A DNA stretch of 64,000 bases from Onthophagus taurus (Eukaryota; Arthropoda; Insecta; Coleoptera; Scarabaeidae), in the NCBI RefSeq assembly GCF_036711975.1, contig NC_091971.1, positions 4,223,501-4,287,500 on the forward strand, read 5' to 3'. The position numbers and the translations under genes are program-made. Below the pieces are notes generated by a model, which made no database searches, had not been told where the DNA came from, and saw nothing but the letters and a program-made list of their open reading frames with translations. Shown in pieces: positions 49,091 to 61,489 of the stretch (position 1 is its first letter; every line of letters starts with the position of its first letter).

Positions 49091-49880
49091 TTTGTGTTTT
49101 TTTGTTTGATCCCTTGTGTGTAATAGTGTACACATTGAATATATTAATTTGTTAGGGGAACTATGCAAGAAAGCCAACAACAAAAACGTAATCTAAAAAC
49201 AAGGAAATGACATTCGTTTAACATTGTGTTGCTTTTGCTATTAGTTATAACTAATTAAATACAACAAAAAACATTCTCCGTATGCATACTTCCAGTAAGT
49301 TCTACATAAAACATTTTGAAACTACGTTTCAAAAGGTGTACTAAAAAAAATTCTAGAAGAATACAAAAGAAATAGAGGTCAAAACGGAATTCTTAACATT
49401 CCAAAGGAACTTGTAGTTAAATGAAATCACGGTAAGTTGAAAAACAACTTATTTTTTACTATTGGTGACAAAAAAATTGGATAAAAGAAAAGTTGAAATG
49501 TCAAATTGAACGGAGGCCACAAAGAGTGACAATGGCCGCGAATCGCTTTCCGGGGTCCCCATCGCAAAGATAGAAAGACTACGACGGCAATGGACGTGGC
49601 GGTCATCGAACCTGACCGTAATGTGTTACGCCGCGGTCCGCAAACGCAATCCGCGACATACTTCGCGCCGGTCGTAACGGACCGACGACGAAGGCGGAGG
49701 AAGGGGGCGCCGTCGATCCGCGCCGCGGCGCCGCACTAGGTCTAAAAAACCGACGATGGAATCGAGGGCGAAAGGTAACGCTAACATTCTCACTCGACGA
49801 AACGCTCCAAATCTATACACACCTTAACAACGAAGAATTTCTTTAAATTATTTCTTTTAAACTACATAATATCACAAAAT
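49090..49880. other. Unique sequence with a very GC-rich island (about 49500-49810)
   Basis: The left part is AT-rich and featureless. The island contains 'ccgcgccgcggcgccgc', which is strikingly GC-rich for this window. No gene is supported. Confidence 0.4.
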
Positions 49881-49887
49881 ATAATGA

Positions 49888-49920
49888 TGAACCACCCTGT
49901 ATGTTATACAGGGTGGTTCA
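49888..49920. repeat. Perfect 14-bp inverted repeat of transposon-end type
   Basis: TGAACCACCCTGTA and its exact complement are separated by 5 bp (49902-49906). CACCCTGTA/TACAGGGTG words are common at the ends of insect transposons, so this could be two ends left head to head. Confidence 0.6.
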
Positions 49921-49979
49921 GTATTTAGGATAAGACACGATTTCAAGTTCCTGTTAAATAACTGGTGTTGGTCTGATTT

Positions 49980-50400
49980 CTTCTTCTTTGGAGTTGCACA
50001 CTTTGGATTCGTTTTCTCGCCGTTCCGGGTATTGGCAACGGCGAAAATGGTGGCGTCGGTGGCGTCGTCGACGTCGGGTTCAATGCCCGATCGACCGAGG
50101 CCATGGAAGAGAAGAAGTTGTCCTCCTCTTTCTCTTCGGCGTCGACGACTTCTTCTTCTCGGTCGTCTTCTCTATCGGTCTGAGAGCCTAACTAGACCAC
50201 TGGAACATGAAGGTGACGATCGTGACGTCACGCGTTACCTACATCGCCGTCTTCGAGGTCGAAGACCTCCAGGACCATCCTCAGGGGCCCCGTTGTCCAC
50301 TCAGTTTGAGCCGTTCGTTTCTTTCGCTTTACCGGAGGATGCACGGCAACGTGAGGCGTCAAGCTGAAAACGACATGCACAAGTGAGTTTCCTATGGAAA
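49980..50400. other. GC-rich island, no gene recognised
   Basis: Open frames exist on the plus strand (for example 50032-50367, rich in Arg and Ser), but the composition looks like translated GC-rich noncoding DNA. A perfect donor-like CAA|GTGAGT lies at about 50379-50385, so a noncoding first exon on the plus strand is possible. Confidence 0.35.
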
Positions 50401-50503
50401 TCGACAGGGAAGATTAAAGAGTATGGGCGTGTGTGTGTAAACGGTAAATGATTCAGAAGAAATCTTCAACGATTCAAATAATTAATTGGAGTTTTTTGAA
50501 AAG

Positions 50504-50513
50504 AAAAAAAAAA
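50504..50513 (-). terminator. Pol III terminator of tRNA-Lys
   Basis: A ten-base T run on the minus strand, starting 6 bp beyond the 3' end of the tRNA. Confidence 0.8.
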
Positions 50514-50518
50514 TAATC

Positions 50519-50590
50519 GCCCGAGCAGGGACTTGAACCCTGGACCCTTGGATTAAAAGTCCAATGCTCTACCGACTGAGCTACCCGGGC
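50519..50590 (-). tRNA. tRNA-Lys (anticodon UUU)
   Basis: 72 nt on the minus strand, no intron. The acceptor stem pairs GCCCGGG with the 3' CTCGGGC (one G-T pair allowed). A box TAGCTCAGTCGG and B box GGTTCAAGTCC are consensus. The anticodon loop reads CTTTTAA with anticodon TTT. A T run follows. The sequence is the standard eukaryotic cytosolic tRNA-Lys(UUU). Confidence 0.97.
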
Positions 50591-50599
50591 TGTTGTTTT

Positions 50600-51630
50600 T
50601 TGATGATCGATCATCGCCAACTATGATTTTTTTAAAATCATTGTTTTTGTCTTAATTTATAACAAAATTGATAAATATTATTTGATCGTATATTATCTTA
50701 ATGATCTTAATTTCTTAATGCAATAATAATACAAATAAAAAGTTTATTTGATGTTAGTTTCATTTCGATATCATAACGGAAGATAACCTTAGCATTTTGT
50801 TTCGAAAAGGGCAAGTAAAACCGTTCGATCTCACGGCCGCGCCAAAACCGCCGCATTGAACGACCGAACGGGCAAGTTCAATGCTACACTCAACTCCAAC
50901 TCGGCGTAGCGGTGTGTGCGTGTTGAGGCCGCGGCACGGCCGCGGCGCAGAGGATGGCGGAAGCGGCATTCGCGATTATTAGAGCCGACGCACTGTGGTG
51001 GGGTTAGTGTAGGTAAGTGGCACGACGTCCGCCACTGACCTCTCACCGTCACCTCTCTGAAGACAAGAGTGTTACGTTCTCTTGCGTCGTACTCGACCGC
51101 GACCATCGACTTGACTCCTTCTGCATTTCCTTCCGCGTACCACAACATATTTATTCAAAACGTTATATGTTATATATATTATTATCTTAACATTTTTCTA
51201 GCACAATAATAATAACTACATACTTCTTAATCAATGCCTTTGTTTCTCTTTATTTTTAGAATTCATGATAAATTTTCATTATAATGGACATTTAGCTTTT
51301 AGAACCTTGACTTCTTTCTAAACCTCAAGAATTCTTTAATTCCTACTAAATCAATACACCACATGGCTCCCTGAGTCATATTCCCCAGACTACAGTGCTT
51401 TAACCATTCGGGTTTGACATAATTCAAGACACAAATTCTAGTCTATGTCCACTTATGACGATGTTTCTGGAAAAAGACTCAACTCTGAGTTGCCAAAAAA
51501 AAAGATTTTTGTCCAACATTCCAGATAGTGAAGTAGCATTTAATGTCTTAACCATCCCCTTAACTAGGGGCTTTTGCTCCCCATTACCTTGTTGTATTGA
51601 TGTAAGAAAGAGGACAAGGAAGACTTATAC
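50600..51630. other. Unique sequence with a GC-rich island (about 50820-51150)
   Basis: Overlapping minus-strand open frames of 69 and 105 codons in the island lack any recognisable domain. The rest is AT-rich. No gene supported. Confidence 0.4.
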
Positions 51631-51950
51631 AAGGTGTTTTAAAACAACGTTTAAATATTTATAGGAGCAGTACTACAGTCGAAAATAAGTTGAAAAGTAA
51701 TAATGAACATGGGTCCGCAAAGCAACCTTTTTCGAGATACAGGATGTACAATTTTTTTGGCACTCTACCTTTTTTCTTTTAAACTATAACTACTACTGAT
51801 TCGATATTTGGCAAATCGATACAGCATAAAACTGTCTCTTTTTGAGAGTAGTATGATGTTTCCATTGCTTCCAGTTAGACCGGAAGTGAAAATAAATACC
51901 ACCATTTTTTAAAAAATTGAAAAATTTTATTTAACAATTGGATAGATAGT
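51630..51950. mobile_element. Possible transposon fragment
   Basis: Words such as 'tatacaaggtgttttaaaa' (51629) and 'cgagatacaggatgtac' (51732) resemble the degenerate ends of insect transposons. No coding remnant was identified. Confidence 0.3.
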
Positions 51951-51999
51951 TTAATCCTAAACAATTTGTATTCCTTCAATGTTTATTAACACTTTTCGA

Positions 52000-52800
52000 C
52001 TTGTTTTCGACTGTACTGGAGGGTTGGGTTGGGTTGGACATCTTCTGTTAATCTTCTGGCACAGTCTTTTCTTCCATGAAATTAATTGGAAATCCTTTAG
52101 ACTACAAAGTGACCACGCAAGAACTGCAAAATCAGATCATTTAGTGCCTCAAAAACCACGCTTTTTCCAATAGAAGCGATTCGATGTTACAGTTTGTGGC
52201 GGCCATATTGTTTTGACGGCATCTATCAAATTTGTTGTTTATTATTTAGGCTTTAATGCCAAATCACCAAGGTAAGCTAGTCCATTGAGCAGCACATCCT
52301 AATGATAAAACTTTATGATCAAAATGAGGCATCATATCATGGACAAGGTCCATTTTTGGATGAATGGCAATCCCATATATGAGACGACGCCAAACCACAC
52401 ATGGTTCACCAAGTGGCAATGCATCCACAAAAACTTACTAGTTTAGTAGGCGATTGCTACAGATCAATGATAACCATTTTTTTTGTATTAAGATAGGGCT
52501 ATAACCCACACAGCGGACGCCATAATCGATTTGAGAGTATGGTTATCTGTCGCGAAGATGACATGAAATAGCCACCAAGATCGTGTGATTTGATTTTTCT
52601 TGTGGAGTTTTGTGAAGTTGCAGATCTATGCCAATAAGCCTTCAAAGTCGACCCAACCCAAGTGATCCCTCAAATTCAACCAGATCTGTGCGGCTTAGTG
52701 ATTATGAATTTCAAAATATTTTATATAAAGTTTTTTTAAATATAATTTTTCTCCTTATTTCAATTATTAATATATATGTAGTACTGGTGGGTTGGGTAGG
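52000..52800 (+). mobile_element. Decayed mariner-superfamily transposase fragment with flank
   Basis: Plus-strand frames at about 52320-52720 match the C-terminal half of insect DDE (mariner/Tc1-like) transposases: DKVHFWMNG, then a stretch resembling GATAHTADAIIDLRVW, then PPRSCDL at about 52572-52592, FL-W-x-FVKLQIYANKPSK, and a final IQPDLC. Frameshifts and stops are many. The 5' part (52008-52250) is the head of the tandem unit found to the right. Confidence 0.65.
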
Positions 52801-52968
52801 GTTGGACATCTTCTGGTAATCTTGTAAGTGAACATGAACTTCATAATCAGATCATTTGATTCATTTTCGTGTCGCTTTTAGTACACTCAATATTAATATT
52901 AGTTACATAAGAAAATTTTCGAGAAAAATTACTTTAAAGTTTAATTACGTCAAATTTGTATAATCAAA

Positions 52969-53633
52969 AAAAATAGCAGTAGCCATGAGTAACTATGGTA
53001 ACCAATTATTCTAAACTATTCCCTGAGTGTTAAAAACTGATTTAGTAAAGCTTCTTGAAGTGTGGGCCATCTTGTTAGAATAACTGCCGGTAGAATTGAG
53101 TTGTGTCAACATTATCGGTATGGAAGGAATGACATCGCTTTGAAAAAATTTAAACATCTCTTTCCACCTAAGGTTTCCTCAAATGTTTTGCGGATATTAG
53201 GTGTGTGACTTTCTTGGCTAATTTGGATTTTGGGTAGCGCAATACTAACAACTTTGTCTATTTACTTGTCCACACAATGTAAATGTCCCTTCGTCAAAAA
53301 AATTATGTTTTTGAGTCTCGTTGAAAAATTATTGTTGCAAAAACTACGATTTACATGAGGGTGTTCTTGCCCAGCCAAAACCACGATTTGTTGAACTGCA
53401 CTTGCAACATTTAGTAGGCCAGACTTCGAGAATCTTAGAGAAATAAAAAATTTCGAAAAAACTTCGAGAAATTTAGTCACAGCTAGGCTCATCATACTTT
53501 GGCTAATGAGTTGGCGATCAGGATATGTTGTATTAAAGAGGTCAACTACTTACTATATGAGTTTTTGACACTTAGGAAATTGTTTAAAATAATTGGTTAC
53601 CATAGTTACTCATGGCTACTGCTATTTTCATCA
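52969..53633 (-). mobile_element. Non-autonomous TIR element (about 665 bp) with ~65-bp inverted repeats
   Basis: The left end (52969-53039) and the right end (53564-53633) are near-perfect inverted repeats. The core 'gtagccatgagtaactatgg' on the left pairs with 'ccatagttactcatggctac' on the right. Between them, minus-strand frames retain mariner-type transposase pieces (NNNFSTRLKNIIFLTKGHLH followed by YCATQNPN). It is inserted within the ~527-bp tandem unit. Confidence 0.75.
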
Positions 53634-55065
53634 TGTTGGGTTGGGTTGGGCATCTTCTGGTAATCTTCTGGAACAGTCTCTTTTCCATGGGATTAATTGG
53701 AAACCTTTTAGATACAAGGTGACCACGCAAGAACTCCAAAACCAAATAATTTGGTACCTCAGAATCCACGTTTTTATTACAAACTACGCTTTTTCCAATA
53801 GAAGAGATTCGATGTTACAGTTTCTGGAGGCCATGTTGTTTTGACGGCATCTGTCAAATTTGTTGTTTATTATTTGGGCATTGATGTTAAATCACCAAGG
53901 CAAGTTAGTCCATTGGGCAGCACATCCAAATGATAAAATGATTTGACTTTTCTTGTAGGGTTTTCTGAAGTTGCAGATTTATGGCAATAAGCCATAATCG
54001 ACAGATGCCACCAAAGTTGACCCAACCCAAGTGATCCCTCAAATTCAACCAGATCTTCTGCGGCAAAATGATTATGAATCTCAAAATATTTTATATGAAG
54101 TCTTTTCAAATATGATTTTTTTTCTTATTTTAATTATTAACATATATATAGTACTGGAGGGTTGGGTTGGGTTGAACATCTTCTGGTAATCTTCTGGAAC
54201 AGTTCCTTTTCCATGGGATTAATTGGAAACCTCTTAGACTACAAACTGACCACGCAAAAACTCCAAAATCAGATCATTCGGTATCTCAGAAACCACGTTT
54301 CTATTACAAACCACGCTTTCTCCAATAGAAGAGATTCGATGTTGCAGTTTCTGGCGGCCATGTTGTTTTAACGGCATGTGTCAAATCTGTTGTTTATTAT
54401 TTGGGCATTAATGTTAAATCACCAAGGCAAGTTAGTCCATTGGGCAGCACATCCAAATGATAAAATGATTTGACTTTTCTTGTAGGGTTTTCTGAAGTTG
54501 CAGATTTATGGCAATAAGCCATAATCGACAGATGCCACCAAAGTTGACCCAACCCAAGTGATCCCTCAAATTCAACCAGATCTTCTGCGGCAAAATGATT
54601 ATGAATCTCAAAATATTTTATATGAAGTCTTTTCAAATATGATTTTTTTTCTTATTTTAATTATTAACATATATATAGTACTGGAGGGTTGGGTTGGGTT
54701 GAACATCTTCTGGTAATCTTCTGGAACAGTCCCTTTTCCATGGAATTAATTGGAAACCTTTTAGACTACAAGGTGACCACGCAAGAACTCCAAAACCAGA
54801 TGATTTGGTACCTCAGAATCCACGTTTTTATTACAAACTACGCTTTCTCCAATAGAAGAGATTCGATGTTACAGTTTCTGGCGGCCATATTATTTTGACG
54901 GCATCTGTCAAATTTGTTTTCTGAAGTTGCAGATTTATGCCAATAAGCCATAATCGACAGATGCCACCAAAGTTGACCCAACCCAAATGATCCCTCAAAT
55001 TTAACCAGATCTATGCGGCAAAGTGATTATGAATCTCAAATGATTTTATATAAAGATTATTTTTT
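53634..55065. repeat. ~527-bp tandem repeat derived from a transposon end
   Basis: Units start with 'gggttgggttgg' near 53638, 54159 and 54686 (about 521 and 527 bp). Units two and three are nearly identical. Each contains the 'gcaagaactccaaaa' block, 'tgacggcatctgtcaaattt', and a piece matching the transposase 3' end of 52.6 kb. The last unit lacks about 120 bp in the middle. Open frames of 69-79 codons repeat with the unit and are not genes. Confidence 0.88.
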
Positions 55066-55089
55066 CTCTTTATTTCAATTATTAACATA

Positions 55090-55400
55090 TAGAGTATGAT
55101 ATATCGTCTTAAAGAAGATGTTTTAAGCTATAATTTAAGATATAAATCATTTCTTCATTCCTAACAACAAACCGGAAGTGATGTTTTAAATAAAAATCGT
55201 TAATACATCCTCCTATTTACAACATTATTTAAAAAAAATTTTTCTAACAAACACAATAATTTCAAAATACGTTATCATACATCATTTTAAAGAGAATAAT
55301 TTAAGCTTTCATTTAAGCTATAATTCACTTCTTAATTCTTAAAAATAAAGGAGAAGCGATCATTTAAAAATTGACAAAATTGGCATAACATTTTAACAAT
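55090..55400. repeat. Inverted, diverged relic of satellite A/B
   Basis: Contains 'tatatcgtcttaaagaagat', 'aaccggaagtgatgtttt', and 'gttatcatacatcattttaa', the reverse complement of family A words in order. About one and a half dimers, strongly diverged. Confidence 0.7.
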
Positions 55401-57285
55401 ATTTTAACGAATGTTGAGATATCAAAAAGAGTATTGGTGAAGATGTCAATATGTTATTGAGTGTATAATGGCGCAGAAAGTAATCTAGATTTATTTAGGA
55501 GGAGATAGCACATCACCAGAAGATGTCATTTATCAACAAAGATTGTTGACAGAACATTAACGTAATACGTTGCAAATGATTAGGGAGCACATAACAATGA
55601 TCAGAATATATTAGAAATCATTTCAGTAAACTAAAGCTATGCATTTTATGATATGCATAGAATAAAAATTCTTATAGAGATGGCTACATTATTATTTTGT
55701 TACTTTTCCAGATTCCAAATTTCCCTTTGACAATTAAAAAAAAATAGTGTCCCTATTGGAAGGTCACCACAGTGCATTGGTCCACATTTGAGTTGGCGTC
55801 CGCGACCGCACGCGGTTCGATGGAGGGGTCGGGGGCTGCGTTCTCTCTCTTTCTCTTCGGTTCGTTTTAGTACTTGGTTTGGTGATTCGTCCGGCTTGGA
55901 TTCCAGAGTCTACTGTCGATGTATAGTATATAGAAGGACAAGGACGGTTAGAGGCGCGACCGCGGAAAGGAAAGAGAGTTCGCCGACGTCGTTGTCGAGG
56001 AATCGGCACACACACAACGCGAGGTCCATGAACCCTCTCCTCTCTCTCGCAAAGATAACTGTAATGTATTGCATAAGTGAGCATACCGTTAGGACTTTCA
56101 TTCACGCCACTGCTTGCGCTCGGTGAGCGTACACGTTCGCTAGGTTCTTTGTGTTTTGTATGATATATATTTTTCGTTTTTGAATGTACATCCTGTTTAT
56201 TTATTTCATTTTTACAATTTAGACTTTTATTTCCAAAAAAAATCTAAATAAAAGAACTTAACTCATGAACTTGGGAGTTCATGATCATCTAAAATCCAAA
56301 ATAAAAAGAAAATAATCACCCACTCAAAACATTTGGATACCGTTAAATAACAGTGGTCCTTCGATTTCGTAGACCTCGATCTCCTTTGTGAAGTATTACA
56401 CTTAAACTGGACGACTCGATGCCTTCGTAGTCGTTTTAGAAACTTACCACCGTAAAAACCGGAGTTGACCCTGGTCCACGATCTCTTAGAAATAATAAAA
56501 AACTTTAAAAGAAGATTTTAGACGAATTTTTCTTACTAACACAGTTATGTCAGTCAATAATAATACATCCTGCCAACTGTCTCATTGAATTTTTACCGTT
56601 TTAGTACCACCCACAGCATCTGCTTTTCGATCCCCTCGAACAAAGAAATCAAACACAGCAAAATTGTGCTTTCTGATCGGGATAAAAGTGTGGAAAAAAA
56701 AAGTATCAGCTTACGATATCCTTGGTCCTCGAAAAGCACCACGCCCAGGTCATCGACCAAAATGTAGACTACATTTTCGGTTACCCGTTATGTATAATGA
56801 CCGTGCCGTGTTACGTTACCGGAGAAGGAAGAAGTTTGGTGGTGAGATAATCGAAAGAGTTGCGGAAGAAGGAGAATAAGAAATAAGGTGGAAAGAAATG
56901 AGGAGGAAAGAAACAAGGAGAAAAGAAACAAGGAGGTAAATCAAGAAGAAGGAGAAGGCGGGTCTGTTAAAGCCTTTCCCCTGTGTATCTAACGGGTTTT
57001 CGGTTTTTGGAGGACACCGAAGGAGAAAACAAAAGCGATTGTGAACAAAAGAGATTTTTCTTTGTTTTCATTTTTTAAAAAATTACAAAAATATTATGAA
57101 ATGGCCATTTATTTTGAATCTCTTTGATTTAATGCTTTGGATTTTGAAGCATAAAATGTGTCACGATATGTGTGACAGTGTCCGATGGTGAACTCACGTC
57201 ATGTCTGAGGCATACTTTAACTTGGCAACCTCGTTTTGACAATCCAATGAGTTTCCTTCAGGAACTATAGATTTGGATGTTGAGA
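55400..57285. other. Unique sequence with a GC-rich island and a purine tract
   Basis: No gene supported. A GC-rich island (about 55780-56150) has overlapping open frames of over 110 codons on both strands without domains. A purine-rich tract of about 100 bp at 56860-56960 has 'gaaagaaacaaggag'-like repeats. Confidence 0.4.
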
Positions 57286-60275
57286 AAAGGCGAAAATTAG
57301 ATGAAATCGTGGTTTTACATCTTGCTGTTGGTAGAGAACTGACAATGAGTTCAGAACGTTTTAGAAAAAAAGTTTTAATACAAAAATTGTAGCTAAGTTT
57401 ATTCTTAACAATACTGCTCTTTTACACCTTTTCTCTCAGATGCATAAATATTGAGAAAATTTCAAAAAAGAGAAAATTTGATGAAATCGTGGTTTTACAT
57501 CTTATTGTTGATAGAGCTCGGAGTTTAAAACGTTTTAGAAAAAAAGTGTTAAAATAAAAGTTGTAGCAAACTTTATTTCTAACAATATTGCTCTTTTATA
57601 CTTTTTCTCTCAAATGCATAAATATCGAGAAAATTTCGAAAAGGTGAAAATTAGACGAAATCGTGGTTTTACATCTTGTTGTTGATAGAGCTCGGAGTTG
57701 AGAACGTTTTAGAAAAAAAGTTTTGGTATAAAAGTTGTAGCAAACTTTATTCTTAACAATATTGCTCTTCATCACTTTTTCTCTTAGATGGATAAATATT
57801 GAGGAAATTTCAAAAAGGTGAAAATTAGATGAAATCGAGGTTTTACTTCTTGTTGGTGATATAGCTCGGAGTTGAGAACGATTTAGAAAAGAAGTTTTAA
57901 TATAAAAGTTGTAGCAAATTTTACTCTTAACAATATTGCTCTTTACCACTTTTTCCCTTAGATGGATAAATATTGAGGAAAATTCGAAAAGGTGGAAATT
58001 AGTTAAAATCGTGGTTTTACATGTTTTTGTTGATAGAGCTCGGAGTTTGAGGACGTTTTAGAAAAAACGTTTTGGTATAAAAGTTGTAGCCAACTTTATT
58101 CTTAACAATATTGTTCTTTACCACTTTTTCTCTCAGATGCATAAATATTGAGGAAAAGTCGAAAAGGTGAAAATTAGATGAAATCGAGGTTTTACTTCTT
58201 GTTGTTGATAGAGCTCGGAGTTGAAAACGATTTAGAAAAGAAGTTTTAATATAAAAGTTATACCAAATTTTATTGTTAACAATATTGCTCTTTTACACTT
58301 TTTCTCTCAGATGCATAAATATTGAGGAAATTTCAAAAAGGTGAAAATTAGATGAAATCGAGGTTTTACTTCTTGTTGGTGATATCGCTCGGAGTTGAGA
58401 ACGATTTAGAAAAGAAGTTTTAATATAAAAGTTGTAGCAAATTTTATTCTTAACAATATTGCTCTTTTACACTTTTTTTCTCAGATGCATAAATATTGAG
58501 AAAATTTCAAAAAGGTGAAAATTAGATGAAATCGAGGTTTTACATCTTGTTGTTGATAAAGCTCGGAGTTGAGAACGATTTAGAAAAAAAGTTTTAATAT
58601 AAAAGTTGGAGCAAATTTTATTCTTAACAATATCGCTCTTTTACACTTTTTCTCTCAGATGCATAAATATTGAGGAAATTTCAAAAAGGTGAAAATTAGA
58701 TGAAATCGAGGTTTTACTTCTTGTTGGTGATAGAGCTCGGAGTTGAGAACGATTTAGAAAAAAAGTTTTAATATAAAAGTTGTAGCAAATTTTATTCTTA
58801 ATAATATTGCTCTTTATCACTTTTTCTCTCAGATGCATAAATATTGAGGAAAATTCGAAAAGGTGAAAATTAGATGAAAACATGGTTTTACATGTTGTTG
58901 TTGATAGAGCTCGGAGTTGAGAACGATTTAGAAAAAAAGTTTTGGTATAAAAGTTGTAGCAAACTTTATTCTTAACAATATTGCTCTTTTACACTTTTTC
59001 TCTCAGATGCATAAATATTGTCAAAATTTCAAAAAGGTGAAAATTAGATGAAATCGAGGTTTTACATCTTGTTGTTGATAAAGCTCGGAGTTGAGAACGA
59101 TTTAGAAAAAAAGTTTTAATATAAAAGTTGTAGCAAATTTTATTCTTAATAATATTGCTCTTTATCACTTTTTCTCTCAGATGCATAAATATTGAGGAAA
59201 ATTCGAAAAGGTGAAAATTAGATGAAAACATGGTTTTACATGTTGTTGTTGATAGAGCTCGGAGTTGAGAACGATTTAGAAAAAAAGTTTTGGTATAAAA
59301 GTTGTAGCAAACTTTATTCTTAACAATATTGCTCTTTTACACTTTTTCTCTCAGATGCATAAATATTGACAAAATTTCAAAAAGGTGAAAATTAGATGAA
59401 ATCGAGGTTTTACATCTTGTTGTTGATAAAGCTCGGAGTTGAGAACGATTTAGAAAAAAAGTTTTAATATAAAAGTTGTAGCAAATTTTATTCTTAATAA
59501 TATTGCTCTTTATCACTTTTTCTCTCAGATGGATAAATATTGAGGAAAATTCGAAAAGGTGAAAATTAGATGAAAACATGGTTTTACATGTTGTTGTTGA
59601 TAGAGCTCGGAGTTGAGAACGATTTAGAAAAAAAGTTTTGGTATAAAAGTTGTAGCAAACTTTATTCTTAACAATATTGCTCTTTTACACTTTTTCTTTC
59701 AGATGCATAAATATTGACAAAATTTCAAAAAGGTGAAAATTAGATGAAATCGAGGTTTTACATCTTGTTGTTGATAAAGCTCGGAGTTGAGAACGATTTA
59801 GAAAAAAAGTTTTAGTATAAAAGTTGTAGCAAACTTTATATTTAACAATATTGCTCTTTTACACTTTTTCTCTCAGATGCATAAATATTGAGGAAATTTC
59901 AAAAAGGTGAAAATTAGATGAAATCGAGGTTTTACTTCTTGTTGGTGATAGAGCTCGGAGTTGAGAACGATTTAGAAAAAAGTTTTAATATAAAAGTTGT
60001 AGGAAACTTTATTCTTAACAATATTGCTCTTTACCACTTTTTCCCTTAGATGGATAAATATTGAGGAAAATTCGAAAAGGTGGAAATTAGTTAAAATCGT
60101 GGTTTTACATGTTTTTGTTGATAGAGCTCGAAGTTTGAGAACGTTTTAGAAAAAAAGTTTTAGTATAAAAGTTGTAGCAAACTTTATTCTGAACAATATT
60201 GCTCTTTTACACTTTTTCTCTCAGATGCATAAATATTGAGAAAAGTCAAAAAATGTGAAAATTAGAAGAAATCGT
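57285..60275. repeat. Satellite family G, 174-bp monomers in 348-bp dimers
   Basis: The 'agctcggagtt' word recurs at about 57515, 57689 and 57863 (174 bp) and onward to about 60125. Between 58.64 and 59.7 kb, units 348 bp apart are nearly identical, showing a dimeric higher-order unit. An 80-codon minus-strand frame repeats with it at 58641, 58989 and 59337; it spans monomers without a start context and is a repeat by-product. Confidence 0.94.
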
Positions 60276-61485
60276 TCTCTGAAAAAGAAAGAAATCATAA
60301 ATTCAGGTTAACATTGTGTTTGTTAAAGAAGTAATAAAATCACTTCTACTTTATTCCTAAAAATTAGAAAAAATCTAAATTACCTTTAAAAAAATTTCAG
60401 ATTTTATGACCAAATGGTTCTATTCTTAAAATATTTTTTTTAATCCATAAAAATATAAAATCCTTTCTTTTCTATTAAAAAAATTCTCTAGGCCTTAAAA
60501 ATCCTTTCGGTATCTTAAAAAATCCTTTCCATGAAACCCATAATGACGCAACGTTACCTAAACCACCTAACTGTACCTTTCTCTACTTCTTCGCCCCTGA
60601 AATCCAGGAAGTGTTGCACAAAAAACGGAGTCCTTAAAAAAGAGCCCCTTTTGTAAAATCCCTCAGAGCTTTTTTGCTTTCTTTCCTTTTTTTCGTGGCT
60701 CTTCAAATTGAACAGACGGAAGACGGAAACCGTATCAAATTAAAATTTCTCTCTCAAAATTTCTCCTAATTTCGCCAAATCCACATTCAAAGACTTATTT
60801 TTTTTCTCGACTCTGTTACTTGTTAACTGTCGTTTGGTTTCGTTTACAAAAAACACTCAGCGGGCGATAACGATTACCAAACCTTTTCGAGGTTTGTGTT
60901 AAAAGGAAGAAGAAAAAATAAGATTTATATACCACCGAAACTAATTTTTCAATCGTTTTACAACCGTTAAAAAAAATTGGTTTTTATTCTTAGAAAAAAT
61001 TGAAATTTCATTTTATTTACAACAATTTATGTAATAATTATTAAGAAAAAGTATTTATTATGTGTGTGTCCTACATTTCCTTAACAATGGGTTTTTGTAA
61101 CGTGAGACGTCCTCTGCATGAAAGACAACTACCATCAAGTGGTATCACGTAAAACAACAACCTGAAGGACACGCGCACATACAAAGCGATAATATATAAC
61201 AACGTAGATGGTGGGACGCAACACGGTGTCATCGGTGAAAAAAGGACAGTTAGGTGCAAAACAGTTATTTTTAAAACGGCCGCGTCCGCGTGTTGCCTTA
61301 GTACAGTTCTTCGGCCGAAGGACCGCTACTTGAGTTTACTTTCATCATAACTGTATACGCGAAGAGTCGTTCGCGTCTTCATGAACGTCGTGACGGCTGC
61401 GCTATCCATTCCTTTAACACTTTTCTATCGCCTAACTGTAAACTGTATAGTGTAGTCGGTATAAGTACTATGTTATGTATACCTA
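60276..61485. other. Unique sequence, GC-richer at about 60540-61420
   Basis: No gene, RNA gene or tandem repeat recognised. A short minus-strand open frame at 61071-61259 has no motif. Confidence 0.4.
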
Positions 61486-61489
61486 CATA

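Noticed and set aside
50032..50367. 111-codon Arg/Ser-rich frame, and the similar frames at 50831-51148 and 55764-56126
   Set aside because: Overlapping long frames on both strands are expected where GC content is high; none has a recognisable domain.
57596..59579. Minus-strand 80-117-codon frames in satellite G
   Set aside because: Periodic with the 348-bp unit and with no recognisable protein features.
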